From the NCBI RefSeq assembly GCF_001570905.1, contig NZ_BCSO01000004.1, positions 1 to 64,000 of the forward strand: DNA of 64,000 nucleotides. Reading direction: 5' to 3'. The stretch comes from [Zimmermannella] alba NBRC 15616 (lineage in GTDB: Bacteria; Actinomycetota; Actinomycetes; Actinomycetales; Microbacteriaceae). Below are positions 28,431 through 37,400 of the stretch, piece by piece. The notes below the pieces were generated by a model that saw only the letters and a program-made list of their open reading frames with translations, was not told where the DNA came from and searched no databases. The translations under genes and the position numbers were made by a program. Position 1 is the first letter of the stretch. The number at the start of each line of letters is the position of its first letter.

Positions 28431-29063
28431 CTAGTTCAGGATGAGGTTGAGGAGCGCGCCGATCACTGCGAGCGCGAAGCCGATACCGCTCGTGATGAGC
28501 GCCGCGATCATGAGCCCCTTGGAGGTCGTCGGACTCTTGCGACTGCCCAAGGCGCACGAGAGCCCACCGCCTGCAAGCAGCAGCGAGGGGAACGACCACA
28601 GCAGCGCGACGAGGATCGAGAGGACCCCGAGGACGAGGCCGATGATGGCCATGGCCTGACCTGTTCCGTGCGCCTGACCAGGGGTCATCACGCCGTACGG
28701 GGTCTGAGTGTAGTTGGGGTTACCGTGTGGAGCGGGACCGGATGCGGGAGCACCGTAGGCTCCCGGGGCACCGTGACCGCCCGGAGCGCCGTAACCCGGG
28801 GCAGTATGCGCGCCGTATCCACCCTGCGTGTTCGCCCCGTAGCCGGGAGCCCCGGCATATGGCGCGGCCGGCGCCGAGTACCCATGACCGGCAGGAGCAC
28901 CGTGCGGAGCGCCACCGTAGGGCGCTTGCTGCGGCGGCATCTGCTGCCGGTGCTGCGGCTGGGTGGGTGGGACGCTCCCCCAGTTCTGGCCGCCCTGCCC
29001 CTGCGGGGTGTCCATGTAGGGGTTCGGGCCAAAGTTCTGGTCGTAGGGCGAATGGCTCGACAT
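28431..29063 (-). CDS. DUF4190-like membrane protein with GYGA-repeat N-terminus
   Basis: A 210-residue protein. The first 130 residues are Gly/Tyr/Ala/Pro/Gln-rich with many GYGA- and GAP-type repeats. The final 80 form helices AMAIIGLVLGVLSILVALLWSF, LLLAGGGLSCALG and LMIAALITSGIGFALAVIGALLNLIL, with the basic SRKSPTTSKG loop typical of DUF4190. ATG at 29061-29063 with GGAAGGA upstream. It shares architecture with its neighbours but little sequence in the low-complexity part. Function unknown. Confidence 0.84.
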   Translation of the reverse strand: MSSHSPYDQNFGPNPYMDTPQGQGGQNWGSVPPTQPQHRQQMPPQQAPYGGAPHGAPAGHGYSAPAAPYAGAPGYGANTQGGYGAHTAPGYGAPGGHGAPGAYGAPASGPAPHGNPNYTQTPYGVMTPGQAHGTGQAMAIIGLVLGVLSILVALLWSFPSLLLAGGGLSCALGSRKSPTTSKGLMIAALITSGIGFALAVIGALLNLILN

Positions 29064-29154
29064 GGGGCGTCCTTCCGGGGCAGCGTCGACGAGGTTGATC
29101 GCGGCATTCACCGGATCGATTACCTCACGTGGATGTCATCGGATCGCAACGATC

Positions 29155-29949
29155 CTAGACAGCCAAAGAAAGCGACACGATGCCAAGGCCGAGAAGTACA
29201 GCGCAAGTACCACCGAGGATGCCGAGCAGGATGGAGAAGATGGCCAGTCCACGGGAGCGCGTCGGCACCGCAATGAGTCCGAACAGCACCGCAAGCGCAC
29301 CTTGACCCGCACCGATCCAGCCCTGCAGATCTGCCGAGATCGAGGTCAGGAGGCCCAGAACGATGACGACGACAGAGGCCACGGCGCCGAGCGCGAACAC
29401 GAGCGAGAGGATGGCGGGGAAGGCACCCGACCGCTTCGGCTTTGCCGAATCGGCCCATCGTTCGCGGGGCTCCACGAGCTGTTCTTCGCGTTCGCGTTCG
29501 CGGCGCGCTTCGTCGGCTTCGCGTTCGGCAGCCTGCTTGCGGGCGAGGGCTTCGCGGCGGTCGGCGGAGAGGTCGTTGGCGCGCGGGAGCGGTGCCGGCT
29601 CGGGCTCCGTATCGGCCGTCGGCGCGGATGCTGCGGCACTCGCCGTCGATGCGGGCGGCTCATCCTCGAGGCCCGGCGTCGCCGCCAGGTAGCTCTCGTT
29701 TGACACCTCATCCGTTGCGGCGGGACGCTCACGGTCAATGAAGCTCGAGCGGCGCTTGAGCGGTGCACTATCGGGCAGGAGGTCACCAAAGATCGGCTCC
29801 TTGTCGAGGCCCGGCGTGTACTTCACGTACGCCGCATTCGACTCATCCTCGAGGGGATCACGGTTGATCGGCGGCAGTTCGACGGGCTTGAAGGCGGCCT
29901 CGTCACCCGACTCCGGGAAATCGGGGTTCACGTTGTGGTTCGTACTCAT
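29155..29949 (-). CDS. Charged N-terminal region plus four-helix membrane domain protein
   Basis: A 264-residue protein. Residues 1-165 are hydrophilic and include two similar segments ([16 protein letters not shown] at about 37-52 and [16 protein letters not shown] at about 84-99) and a Glu/Arg-rich predicted coiled coil ([20 protein letters not shown]). The C-terminal 95 residues form four helices ([25 protein letters not shown] to [20 protein letters not shown]). Its ATG overlaps the tsaD stop (ATGA), so it is translationally coupled to the tRNA-modification operon. Function unknown. First of the five-gene membrane group. Confidence 0.83.
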   Translation of the reverse strand: MSTNHNVNPDFPESGDEAAFKPVELPPINRDPLEDESNAAYVKYTPGLDKEPIFGDLLPDSAPLKRRSSFIDRERPAATDEVSNESYLAATPGLEDEPPASTASAAASAPTADTEPEPAPLPRANDLSADRREALARKQAAEREADEARREREREEQLVEPRERWADSAKPKRSGAFPAILSLVFALGAVASVVVIVLGLLTSISADLQGWIGAGQGALAVLFGLIAVPTRSRGLAIFSILLGILGGTCAVLLGLGIVSLSLAV

Positions 29950-31040
29950 GCAACGATTCCGGTCTCGTCCTGCAGGCCGGGGAGGGTGGCCTGCGCTGCG
30001 GTCATGGGGAGCGTCGAATCGGCGCCAAAATCAAGGGGCGAGGGAGCTCGTCCCGCGCTCACGAGGAGCGATCCCGCCATGGCGATCATCGCGCCATTGT
30101 CCGTGCAGAGTCTGAGCGGCGGGATGCGCAGTTCGATGCCGTGCTTCGCGCAGCGCTCGGCGGCTAGTTCGCGCACGCGAGCGTTCGCGGCGACGCCGCC
30201 GCCGAGGACGAGGCGCGGCACCTCGCGGCTGAGGCACGCGTCGACTGCCTTCGTGGTGAGCACATCGGCGACGGCCTCGCGGAAGCTCGCGGCGACATCC
30301 GCGACGGGGACGTCCTCCCCCGCGTCCTGACGCTGTTCAACCCAGCGGGCGACGGAGGTTTTCAGGCCCGAGAAGGAGAAGTCGAAGCGGTGGCGTTCAA
30401 GGTCGCGCGCCCGCATGAGACCGCGCGGGAAGGCGATCGCGTTCGGGTCCCCGTCCACGGCAATGCGGTCGATCTGAGGGCCGCCCGGGTAGCCGAGGCC
30501 GATGAGGCGAGCGACCTTGTCGAAGGCTTCGCCCGCCGCGTCGTCGATCGTTTCGCCGAGGAGTTCGACATCATTCACGAGGTCCCGCACGTGGAGGAGG
30601 GACGTGTGGCCACCCGAGACGAGCAGCGCGATGGTTGGGAGTTCGAGCTCCGGTGCATCATCACGCAGCAGCTCTGCCGCAACGTGCCCCACGAGGTGGT
30701 TCACGCCGTAGAGCGGCTTTCCGGTCGCGAGCGCGAGGCCCTTGGCCGCGCCGATGCCGACCATGAGTGCACCGGCGAGCCCGGGGCCTGCCGTGACCGC
30801 GATCGCGTCAAGCTCATCGAGCGTGACGTTCGCCTCGTCGAGCGCAGCGCGAAGGGTCGGCGCGATCGCCTCAACGTGGGCGCGGGCCGCAACCTCGGGC
30901 ACGACGCCACCGAAGCGCGCGTGTTCGTCCATGGAGCTCGCGACGGCGTTCGCGAGGAGGGTGCGCCCGCGGACGATGCCGACGCCGGTTTCGTCGCAGC
31001 TGGATTCGATGCCGAGGACCAGCGGTTCCGCAACACTCAT
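29946..31040 (-). CDS. tsaD: tRNA threonylcarbamoyladenosine synthase subunit TsaD
   Basis: The catalytic Kae1/TsaD subunit that transfers threonylcarbamoyl to A37 of ANN-decoding tRNAs; 364 residues. The ASKHA-fold start [14 protein letters not shown], metal-binding His115 and His119 in [10 protein letters not shown], and the [15 protein letters not shown] and CTDNGAMIA motifs are all intact. It overlaps rimI upstream by four bases (ATGA) and is preceded by tsaB and tsaE, so all but one of the bacterial t6A proteins (TsaC) are encoded together. Confidence 0.97.
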   Translation of the reverse strand: MSVAEPLVLGIESSCDETGVGIVRGRTLLANAVASSMDEHARFGGVVPEVAARAHVEAIAPTLRAALDEANVTLDELDAIAVTAGPGLAGALMVGIGAAKGLALATGKPLYGVNHLVGHVAAELLRDDAPELELPTIALLVSGGHTSLLHVRDLVNDVELLGETIDDAAGEAFDKVARLIGLGYPGGPQIDRIAVDGDPNAIAFPRGLMRARDLERHRFDFSFSGLKTSVARWVEQRQDAGEDVPVADVAASFREAVADVLTTKAVDACLSREVPRLVLGGGVAANARVRELAAERCAKHGIELRIPPLRLCTDNGAMIAMAGSLLVSAGRAPSPLDFGADSTLPMTAAQATLPGLQDETGIVA

Positions 31041-31588
31041 GACTGCATGTCCTCCATTGCTTCGCGTTCGGGCTCAGTTGCTCGGGCAGTCAGGCGCTGC
31101 TCGGCGCGCGCGATGACGTCCTGGATGCTCGCACGCATGACGATCGCATCCTGGCCCTCCGCGCGGTAGTAGTTTGCTCGCCGGCCGATCTCTTCGAACG
31201 CGAGCGACTCATAGAGCCGGATGGCAGCGTCCCCGTTCGCGCGAACTTCGAGGAAAAGCTGCTTCGCGCCGCGCTCTGCAGCCCAAGTGGAGAGCTCCGC
31301 GAGGAGTCGGGTTGCCCAGCCGCCGCGGCGGACGACCGGGTCGATGTTGATCGTTTCGACATCGGCTTCACCGGATCCCTGGGCGGCAAGCACACTCGCG
31401 TAGCCGCGAAGGGCAGGCTCCGTGCCGGGCTCGCTCGTGTCGATGACGAGCATGCGCGAGTGGGGGCTTGCGATCGTGCGACGCATCGTGGCGTCACTCC
31501 AGGCGTCCAGCGGGAAGCTCTCGCGCTCGAGGCGCATGAGTTCGGCCAGATCATCCTGGCGTGCCTCGCGAATGACGAAGGTGGGCAT
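31037..31588 (-). CDS. rimI: Ribosomal-protein-alanine N-acetyltransferase RimI-type GNAT
   Basis: A GNAT acetyltransferase of 183 residues, with [27 protein letters not shown] (N-terminal substrate region), the acetyl-CoA loop [14 protein letters not shown] in motif A and [28 protein letters not shown] (motif B), typical of RimI. The arrangement between tsaB and tsaD is the conserved order in many bacteria. The C-terminal 35 residues ([21 protein letters not shown]) extend beyond the domain. The start overlaps the tsaB stop (TAATG). Confidence 0.93.
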   Translation of the reverse strand: MPTFVIREARQDDLAELMRLERESFPLDAWSDATMRRTIASPHSRMLVIDTSEPGTEPALRGYASVLAAQGSGEADVETINIDPVVRRGGWATRLLAELSTWAAERGAKQLFLEVRANGDAAIRLYESLAFEEIGRRANYYRAEGQDAIVMRASIQDVIARAEQRLTARATEPEREAMEDMQS

Positions 31589-32199
31589 TAGGCGGTCACC
31601 CGCTTGGGGCCGGCCGCGGGCACGGCATCCGGTTCGCGGAGGTAGAGCAGGGCGTCATCGGCGGCAGGGATGCCTTCGACACGACGTGCGCGCAGGGCTC
31701 GGACGAGTTCCGCGGCGCGGACGGTGTCGGCATCCACGCGCACCTCGCCCTCCGCAACCTCGATTTCGTCGGGGGATGCGAGCGTCGGCTGAGCCGTCGC
31801 GGCAGCCGATGCGGGCGCGTAGCGGCTCACGGCGCGCTGCCGACGGCGGGCATCCGTCGTCACGACGAGCACCACATCCGGATGTTCGTCACGGGCCGCA
31901 ATCGCGATCGCGTCATGGCTCGGGACGCTCGTGCACGGCACACCGTTCGCGAGCGCAACGGCGCGAGCGGCAGCAACGCCGACTCGAAGCCCGGTGAAGG
32001 GGCCCGGCCCGATGCCGGTCACCACCTCCGTGATCTCGCTCGGGGCGACCCCAGCCGTCTCGAGGCAGTGTGCGATGCCGAGGCCGATGGCTTCAGCGTG
32101 GTGGCGAGTATCGTCGCGGCGGTATTCGGCGAGGATGACGCCCTCGCTCGACACGATCGCGACATCGCACCCGGCGGAGGTGTCGATGGCAAGAAACAT
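31588..32199 (-). CDS. tsaB: t6A biosynthesis protein TsaB
   Basis: A 203-residue inactive TsaD paralogue that dimerises with TsaD and recruits TsaE. Signatures are FLAIDTSAGCDVAIV, RHHAEAIGLGIAHCLETAGV and the GIGPGPFTGLRVGVAAARAVA segment. It lacks the metal-binding HxxxH of TsaD, as expected. ATG at 32197-32199, 10 bp after tsaE. Downstream overlap with rimI by one base. Confidence 0.95.
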   Translation of the reverse strand: MFLAIDTSAGCDVAIVSSEGVILAEYRRDDTRHHAEAIGLGIAHCLETAGVAPSEITEVVTGIGPGPFTGLRVGVAAARAVALANGVPCTSVPSHDAIAIAARDEHPDVVLVVTTDARRRQRAVSRYAPASAAATAQPTLASPDEIEVAEGEVRVDADTVRAAELVRALRARRVEGIPAADDALLYLREPDAVPAAGPKRVTA

Positions 32200-32209
32200 G
32201 CTTGCGAGT

Positions 32210-32746
32210 CTACGCGGGCGAGTGCTCGCTGCCCTTGGCGAGGAGCGCCGCAAGCTCGGCGAGGAGGGCTTCATCCTGCCAGCGGGCGCCGACGGGCTTG
32301 AGCTCGATCATGCGCGGGGCGTCCGCATCCAGCACGCCCTCGTCACCGTCTACCGCACCGTGGGGACGCTCGAGCACGATCTCGAGCCACGCATCCCGCA
32401 CCTCGCCGATGAGCTCGCTCCCCCACTCGATGACCGTGACGCTGTTCGCGAAGTCAAGGTCGAGGTCTTCGAGTTCGAGCGCGTCACGCAGGCGGTACGC
32501 GTCGACGTGGATGAGCTCGGGCCCGTCACCGAGGCTCGGATGCGTGCGGGCCAGCACGAAGGTCGGGCTCTGCACGCCGCCACGCACGCCAAGCCCCTCA
32601 CCGAGGCCACGCGTCAGGGTCGTCTTACCCGCGCCAAGCGGGCCGGTGAGCACGAGCACATCGTCGCGACGAAGCAGCGCCGCGAGGCCGCGCCCGAACT
32701 CGTGCGCCGCCTCGCTCGTGGGCAGAATGCCGCGCAGTTCACTCAT
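32210..32746 (-). CDS. tsaE: t6A biosynthesis ATPase TsaE
   Basis: A P-loop ATPase of 178 residues needed for turnover of the TsaBD complex. Walker A GPLGAGKTTLTRGLGEGLG and the downstream QSPTFVLARTHPSL and HVDAYRLRD (Walker B-like) segments are family hallmarks. The C-terminal 25 residues are additional. Its start overlaps the end of alr by four bases (ATGA), placing alr and the t6A genes in one transcript. Confidence 0.96.
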   Translation of the reverse strand: MSELRGILPTSEAAHEFGRGLAALLRRDDVLVLTGPLGAGKTTLTRGLGEGLGVRGGVQSPTFVLARTHPSLGDGPELIHVDAYRLRDALELEDLDLDFANSVTVIEWGSELIGEVRDAWLEIVLERPHGAVDGDEGVLDADAPRMIELKPVGARWQDEALLAELAALLAKGSEHSPA

Positions 32747-34596
32747 GCGCGGCGTCCAATCCAGCTGCGCTCAATGCGCGGGCCGAAGGTCGAGGTGACG
32801 GTCGCCATCGAGAGGCCGCACCAGCGGGCCCACTCTGCGAGCGAGGTTTCGTCGTGCCCCGGCCCGAAGACGCTCACGCGGGCGCCCGGCCACACGTCGA
32901 TCGTGCCGAGGTCGACGACCACCTGGTCCATCGCAATCCTGCCCACGATCGGCGCAAGTTGCCCGGCGACCCGCAGCTGGGCCCGGCCAAAGGCTGCGCG
33001 CGGAATCGCATCCGCATAGCCGAGCGGCACAAGGCCAAGCGTCGTGTCTTCGGAGGCCGTCCAAACGCATCCATAGGACACGCCCTGGCCCTTCGCGACA
33101 CGCTTCACGTGCGTGAGTTCGCTCGTGAGGCGCATGAGCGAGGAGCAGGGATCCTTGGGGTCGAAGCCGTAGACGGCGCGCGTCGATTCCGGTGCGATCG
33201 GCACGATCTCGAGCTGCTCACCGTCATGCTGCTCGTGCGCAATCGCGTCCTTCAGGGTGCGGACGATCGGCTGCAGATCAGCGCGTCGGATGAGCGGGAG
33301 GAGCTTGTGCGCTCCGTGGCCGTACGCGCCAGCCGAGACGTCCACATAGCGGGCCATCTCGTCATCCGGGCGACGGCGCGCACGGCGGGCAATCTCGCGC
33401 AACCGCTCCTCAGCACGCTTCAGGTCGATCTGCACGCGGCGGCGCGGCGCGAACACTGGCTCGTCAGGGTCTTCGAGAGGTGGCCAAGGGTGCGCATCCT
33501 CGTGGCAGGCGGGCGCCTCGGGCAGATAGTGGCGCGGCATGGACGGAGCGAAGCGGGTCGTGATCTCGTAATTGATCGTGCTGGCGGCGCGAGCCCACGC
33601 ATCCGCGTTCGCTTCCCCACGATCCGGGTCGAGCACGACGACACGCGGCCGGGCCGTGCAGTCCTTCGGCATCTCACCGAGGCGTGTCAGGTGTGTGTGC
33701 ACCTCGCCCACCTCGTCCACCTGCCACTCGTGGCCGTGGTCATCAGCGAGCGTGATGCTGCCTGCGGAGACCTCGTGCAGGCCATCCACGGTGCCGAGCT
33801 CGATGACGCAGCTGCCATCGGGATGCTCGTAGACGGGTGCCGTGATGCGCATGGCCGGCTCGAGCGGCATCATCGGATCTTCCCCGTCGTCGAACGCGGA
33901 CATGCCGTGCATGCCGACGCCGAGGCGGACAAGCTCGTGCCGGGCTTCCGGAAGCTGGAGCGCCGCACGGGTGGCGGCGATGTGGTTGACGCGCGGGCTG
34001 AGGCCGGCAGCCGTGGCGCACTCGAGCGCGCGGTCGAACGCAGCGAGCTGAGCCGCATCCGTCTCGGCGCCCGCGCCCGCGAAGTGGCTCATGATGCCCG
34101 CAAGTTCGATGAGCCCACGGCGTTCGGCCGAGGCGATCACGTCGAACATCTGCGGCCAATCGCGTTCAGCCGCACCGTTGCGCCCAAGGCCGCTGTCGAT
34201 CTTCACGTACACGCGCACGGGCTTCGCACGGCGTCCGCGGCGTTCATCGGCGGCGGCGTTCACGATGAGCGCGAGCTGCGCGAGCGAGGAGACCGCGAGT
34301 TCGAGTTCGGCCGCGAACACCGAGAGCCAGCTCATACCTGACGAGAGTATCCACACGATGATCGGCTGGCGGAACCCAGCCGCGCGCAGCATGGCGCCTT
34401 CTTCAGCATCCACGACACCGAGATAGCTCGCGCCACCATCGACGGCGGCGTGGGCGGTGGCGATGAGCCCGTGACCGTAGCCGTTCGCCTTCACGACGGC
34501 GAGAACGGGCGTGTTGACACGCTCACAGAACACTCGCGTGTTGCGGCGAATCGCATCCAGGTCCACTTCAACGGCGGGACAGCGCGGATCGATCAC
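32743..34596 (-). CDS. alr: Double-length alanine racemase (tandem Alr-like fusion)
   Basis: Alanine racemase makes D-alanine for peptidoglycan and is usually about 370 residues; this one has 617. Residues 1-250 form a full PLP barrel with Lys36 in VVKANGYGHG, VKIDSGLGRNG, MSHFAGAG and GVGMHGM. About 250-360 resembles an Alr C-terminal domain, ending in STINYEITTRFAPSMPRHYLP, but lacks the GVSYG and MDQ motifs. About 385-480 resembles a shortened barrel (VQIDLKRAEERL, SAGAYGHGAHKL) without the PLP lysine. Residues 485-617 form a complete C-terminal domain with Tyr508 in GVSYG and MDQ at 556-558. GTG start with AAGGAG five bases upstream. The reading frame is unbroken across the junctions, arguing against a sequencing error. 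Confidence 0.9.
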   Translation of the reverse strand: MIDPRCPAVEVDLDAIRRNTRVFCERVNTPVLAVVKANGYGHGLIATAHAAVDGGASYLGVVDAEEGAMLRAAGFRQPIIVWILSSGMSWLSVFAAELELAVSSLAQLALIVNAAADERRGRRAKPVRVYVKIDSGLGRNGAAERDWPQMFDVIASAERRGLIELAGIMSHFAGAGAETDAAQLAAFDRALECATAAGLSPRVNHIAATRAALQLPEARHELVRLGVGMHGMSAFDDGEDPMMPLEPAMRITAPVYEHPDGSCVIELGTVDGLHEVSAGSITLADDHGHEWQVDEVGEVHTHLTRLGEMPKDCTARPRVVVLDPDRGEANADAWARAASTINYEITTRFAPSMPRHYLPEAPACHEDAHPWPPLEDPDEPVFAPRRRVQIDLKRAEERLREIARRARRRPDDEMARYVDVSAGAYGHGAHKLLPLIRRADLQPIVRTLKDAIAHEQHDGEQLEIVPIAPESTRAVYGFDPKDPCSSLMRLTSELTHVKRVAKGQGVSYGCVWTASEDTTLGLVPLGYADAIPRAAFGRAQLRVAGQLAPIVGRIAMDQVVVDLGTIDVWPGARVSVFGPGHDETSLAEWARWCGLSMATVTSTFGPRIERSWIGRRA

Positions 34597-34637
34597 AGTG
34601 GCTCCTTCTGCTGCGAGGCGCAGCGTCGCCTCTCAGG

Positions 34638-35015
34638 TTACGACTTCGCCCACTCTGCAACCACAAAGGCGATGGCCTGATTTCCGTCGTGGCTCAGGGA
34701 GAGGTGGAGGGCGCCGATGCCGCGGCTCGCGAGGACGGCATCCAACCGCTCGCCGCGGGCGAAGCGCGGCGCGCCGCTCGGCTCCCGTACCACCTCAAGA
34801 TCGAGGAGCGTGAGGCCATCCAGGCCGCCGATCGCCTTGATCGCCGCCTCGCGGGCGGCAAAGCGCGCCGCGAGCGACCGACACGACAAACCCCGCTCCC
34901 CCGGTGCGAAGACGCGCTCAAGGAAGCGGGGTGTGCCGTCAAGCACCGCGGCGAATCGGGACAGCTCGACTGTGTCGACGCCGATCCCAGCAAGATGCGC
35001 CGGTGCAGCGTCCAC
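34638..35015 (-). CDS. acpS: Holo-[acyl-carrier-protein] synthase
   Basis: Transfers 4'-phosphopantetheine from CoA to acyl-carrier protein; 125 residues. Motifs: GIGVDTVELSRF at about 9-20 (metal-binding Asp), RFLERVFAPGE, and SLAARFAAREAAIKAIG (Glu of the second metal site). The C-terminal HLSLSHDGNQAIAFVVAE is typical. I chose GTG 35013-35015, which overlaps the glmS stop by one base, because the frame upstream runs inside glmS. It is followed 41 bp later by alr. Confidence 0.94.
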   Translation of the reverse strand: MDAAPAHLAGIGVDTVELSRFAAVLDGTPRFLERVFAPGERGLSCRSLAARFAAREAAIKAIGGLDGLTLLDLEVVREPSGAPRFARGERLDAVLASRGIGALHLSLSHDGNQAIAFVVAEWAKS

Positions 35016-36865
35016 TACTCGACCGTGACCGACTTCGCGAGGTTGCGCGGCTGGTCGACGTCGAGACCCTTCGCGGCCGAGAGCTCGAGTGCGAAGCTCT
35101 GGAGCGGCACGACTGCAAGCAACGGTTCGAAGAAGTGGTCGGTCGGCGGGAAGGCGATGACTTCGTCCGCGAAGGGCAGCACCGCAGCGTCGCCCTGCTC
35201 GCAAATGGCGAGGACGCGGGCGCCGCGAGCACGGATCTCCTGGATGTTCGAGACGACCTTTGGGTGGAGCGAGTCGTCGTGGCGCGGGCTCGGGACGACG
35301 ACAAACACCGGCTGACCGTGGTCGATGAGCGCGATCGGTCCGTGCTTGAGCTCGCCAGCGGCGAAGCCCTCAGCGTGAATGTAGGCGATCTCCTTGAGCT
35401 TGAGCGCACCTTCGAGCGCGATCGGGTAGCCGACGTGGCGGCCGAGGAACAGCACCGAGCGGGTGTCGGCCATCCAGTTCGCAAGCTCGTGGATGCGGGG
35501 GCGCGACTCGAGCACCGTGCGGATCTTGTCCGGCACCGTCTGAAACTCGGCGACGAGCTCACGCTCGTACGACTCGTCGAGCGTCTCGCGGATGCGGCCA
35601 GCGTGCAGACCGAACAGGTAAAGGGCCGTGATCTGGGCGAGGAACGCCTTCGTCGAGGCGACAGCAACCTCGGGGCCGGCGTGCGTGTAGAGCACAGCAT
35701 CCGATTCGCGCGGAATCGTCGCACCCTGGGTGTTGCAGATCGACACCGTCTTCGCGCCACGCTCGCGGGCGTAGCGCACCGCCATGAGGGTGTCCATCGT
35801 TTCGCCCGACTGCGAGATCGAAATGATGAGCGTGCGCTCGTTGAGGACAGGGTTGCGGTAGCGGAACTCGTGGGCGAGCTCGACGGTCACCGGGAAGCGG
35901 GCCCAAGCTTCGAGCGCGTACGACCCGACCATGCCGGCGTAGCTGGCGGTACCGCACGCGATGATGACGACGCGGTCGATCTCGCGGAAGTAGGTGTCAT
36001 CGAGTTCGGCGAGCTCGGCGAACTCGACACGGCCGTCGACGATGCGTCCGCGGAGGGTGTTCTCGACCGCGATCGGGTCTTCGTCGATTTCCTTCGCCAT
36101 GAAGCTCGACCAGCCGCCCTTTTCAGCGGCGGATGCGTCCCAGTTCACTTCGAAGGTCTCGGCCTCGGCCGGGTTGCCGTCGAAGTCGGTGATCTCGACG
36201 CTCTCGGCGCGAACCGCAACAATCTGCTCCTGGCCGACGGCGATCGCCTTGTGCGTGTACTCGACGAAGGCAGCAACGTCCGAACCGAGGAAGTTTTCGC
36301 CCTCACCGAGGCCGATCACGAGCGGCGAGTTGAGGCGAGCGCCGAGGACGAGGCCCGGCTCGTTCGCGTGGAGCGCGAGGAGCGTGAAGGCACCCTCGAG
36401 GCGGCTGACGACGTTGCGGAAGGCGAGCTCGAGGCTGTTCGTCTTCGCGTACTCGAAGCCGATGAGCGCAGCGGCAACCTCGGTGTCGGTCTCCGATTTG
36501 AACTCGAAACCTGCCGCGAGCGCTTCTTCGCGCAGCTCGGCAAAGTTCTCGATGATGCCGTTGTGGATGAGCGCGAGCTTGCCGCCGTCTGCGAGGTGCG
36601 GGTGCGCGTTCTCGTCGGTCGGGCCACCGTGGGTTGCCCAGCGAGTGTGGCCGATACCGGTGTGGCCATCGGGCATCGGGTGAGCGTCGAGGTCGCTCGT
36701 GAGGACGTTGAGCTTTCCGGCGCGCTTGCGAAGCTCGACCGAACCTTCATCCGTAATAACTGCAATGCCTGCCGAGTCGTAGCCGCGGTACTCAAGTCGG
36801 CGGAGACCACCAATGAGCACTTCCTGGCTGGATCCCGGGCCGACGTATCCAACGATTCCACACAT
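35015..36865 (-). CDS. glmS: Glutamine-fructose-6-phosphate aminotransferase (isomerising)
   Basis: Makes glucosamine 6-phosphate, the entry to peptidoglycan amino sugars; 616 residues. The mature N-terminus starts with the catalytic cysteine (MCGIVGYVG). The glutaminase domain has RRLEYRGYDSAGI and GHTRWATHG; two SIS domains hold ACGTASYAG and SQSGETMDT, and the C-terminus is NLAKSVTVE. ATG at 36863-36865. There is no glmS ribozyme-like sequence upstream, as expected for an actinobacterium. It heads the glmS-acpS-alr-t6A run; glmM (42177-43553) is the next enzyme of this pathway. Confidence 0.97.
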   Translation of the reverse strand: MCGIVGYVGPGSSQEVLIGGLRRLEYRGYDSAGIAVITDEGSVELRKRAGKLNVLTSDLDAHPMPDGHTGIGHTRWATHGGPTDENAHPHLADGGKLALIHNGIIENFAELREEALAAGFEFKSETDTEVAAALIGFEYAKTNSLELAFRNVVSRLEGAFTLLALHANEPGLVLGARLNSPLVIGLGEGENFLGSDVAAFVEYTHKAIAVGQEQIVAVRAESVEITDFDGNPAEAETFEVNWDASAAEKGGWSSFMAKEIDEDPIAVENTLRGRIVDGRVEFAELAELDDTYFREIDRVVIIACGTASYAGMVGSYALEAWARFPVTVELAHEFRYRNPVLNERTLIISISQSGETMDTLMAVRYARERGAKTVSICNTQGATIPRESDAVLYTHAGPEVAVASTKAFLAQITALYLFGLHAGRIRETLDESYERELVAEFQTVPDKIRTVLESRPRIHELANWMADTRSVLFLGRHVGYPIALEGALKLKEIAYIHAEGFAAGELKHGPIALIDHGQPVFVVVPSPRHDDSLHPKVVSNIQEIRARGARVLAICEQGDAAVLPFADEVIAFPPTDHFFEPLLAVVPLQSFALELSAAKGLDVDQPRNLAKSVTVE

Positions 36866-36986
36866 GGCACTCAGCATACGATGCTGGAGCGTGAGCCCCT
36901 TGAGCGGCTCAGCATGCATCGAACATTTTCACGGAACGGCTCGGCCGTTGCCGGGGGTATCGGGCGAGACTGGGGAATGGGGGCCA

Positions 36987-37400
36987 ATGACGCACACGCA
37001 GGGGGCGGCGAAAGCACACTCCAGGCCGAGCAGTGTGCTGGATCGGCGGATCCGGTTCGGCGCGATCGCCATGATCCTGCTCTGCTCGATTGCTTGGGCT
37101 GTCGTCTTGCTGCTGAGCGGCATCCGCCTGGGCGCCAATCTGTTCGACGTGTTCGCGGTACTCATTGCCGCCTTCGTGCTCAGCGCCCTGTCGTACGTGG
37201 TCCTCGCGGTGCTCGCGATTCTCTGGCGTTCCTGGCGGTGTGAGCTCATCGTGCTGCCCGCGATCGCCGTCATTCTCACGTTCCTCCCCCCCCCCAGTCG
37301 CTTGCGCCGCTCGTCAGCCCAGCCCGCGACGATGCTGTGGCCCGTCATCTCAGCGAGGCACTCGAATCGGAGACGTGTCCGACGGATGCTCCGTTCATGA
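36987..37400 (+). CDS. Membrane protein, N-terminal part, frameshifted at a C10 tract
   Basis: A 137-residue frame. Residues 1-100 carry a basic start and three hydrophobic helices (FGAIAMILLCSIAWAVVLLLSGI; NLFDVFAVLIAAFVLSALSYVVLAVLAIL; CELIVLPAIAVILTFL). The natural-looking sequence stops at ten consecutive C bases (37286-37295). Beyond this the frame becomes Arg/Ser-rich (SRLRRSSAQPATMLW) like an out-of-frame shadow, while an open frame shifted by -1 continues as the next entry. One extra C (or two fewer) would join them. Unrecognised family. Divergent from glmS and upstream of coaA. Confidence 0.6.
   Translation: MTHTQGAAKAHSRPSSVLDRRIRFGAIAMILLCSIAWAVVLLLSGIRLGANLFDVFAVLIAAFVLSALSYVVLAVLAILWRSWRCELIVLPAIAVILTFLPPPSRLRRSSAQPATMLWPVISARHSNRRRVRRMLRS

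Noticed and set aside
36866-36986. glmS ribozyme or riboswitch
   Set aside because: The 121-bp gap contains no GlmS-ribozyme-like core and such ribozymes are typical of Firmicutes.
34904-37243. Plus-strand open frame of about 779 codons
   Set aside because: Antisense to glmS and acpS, with no recognisable domain.
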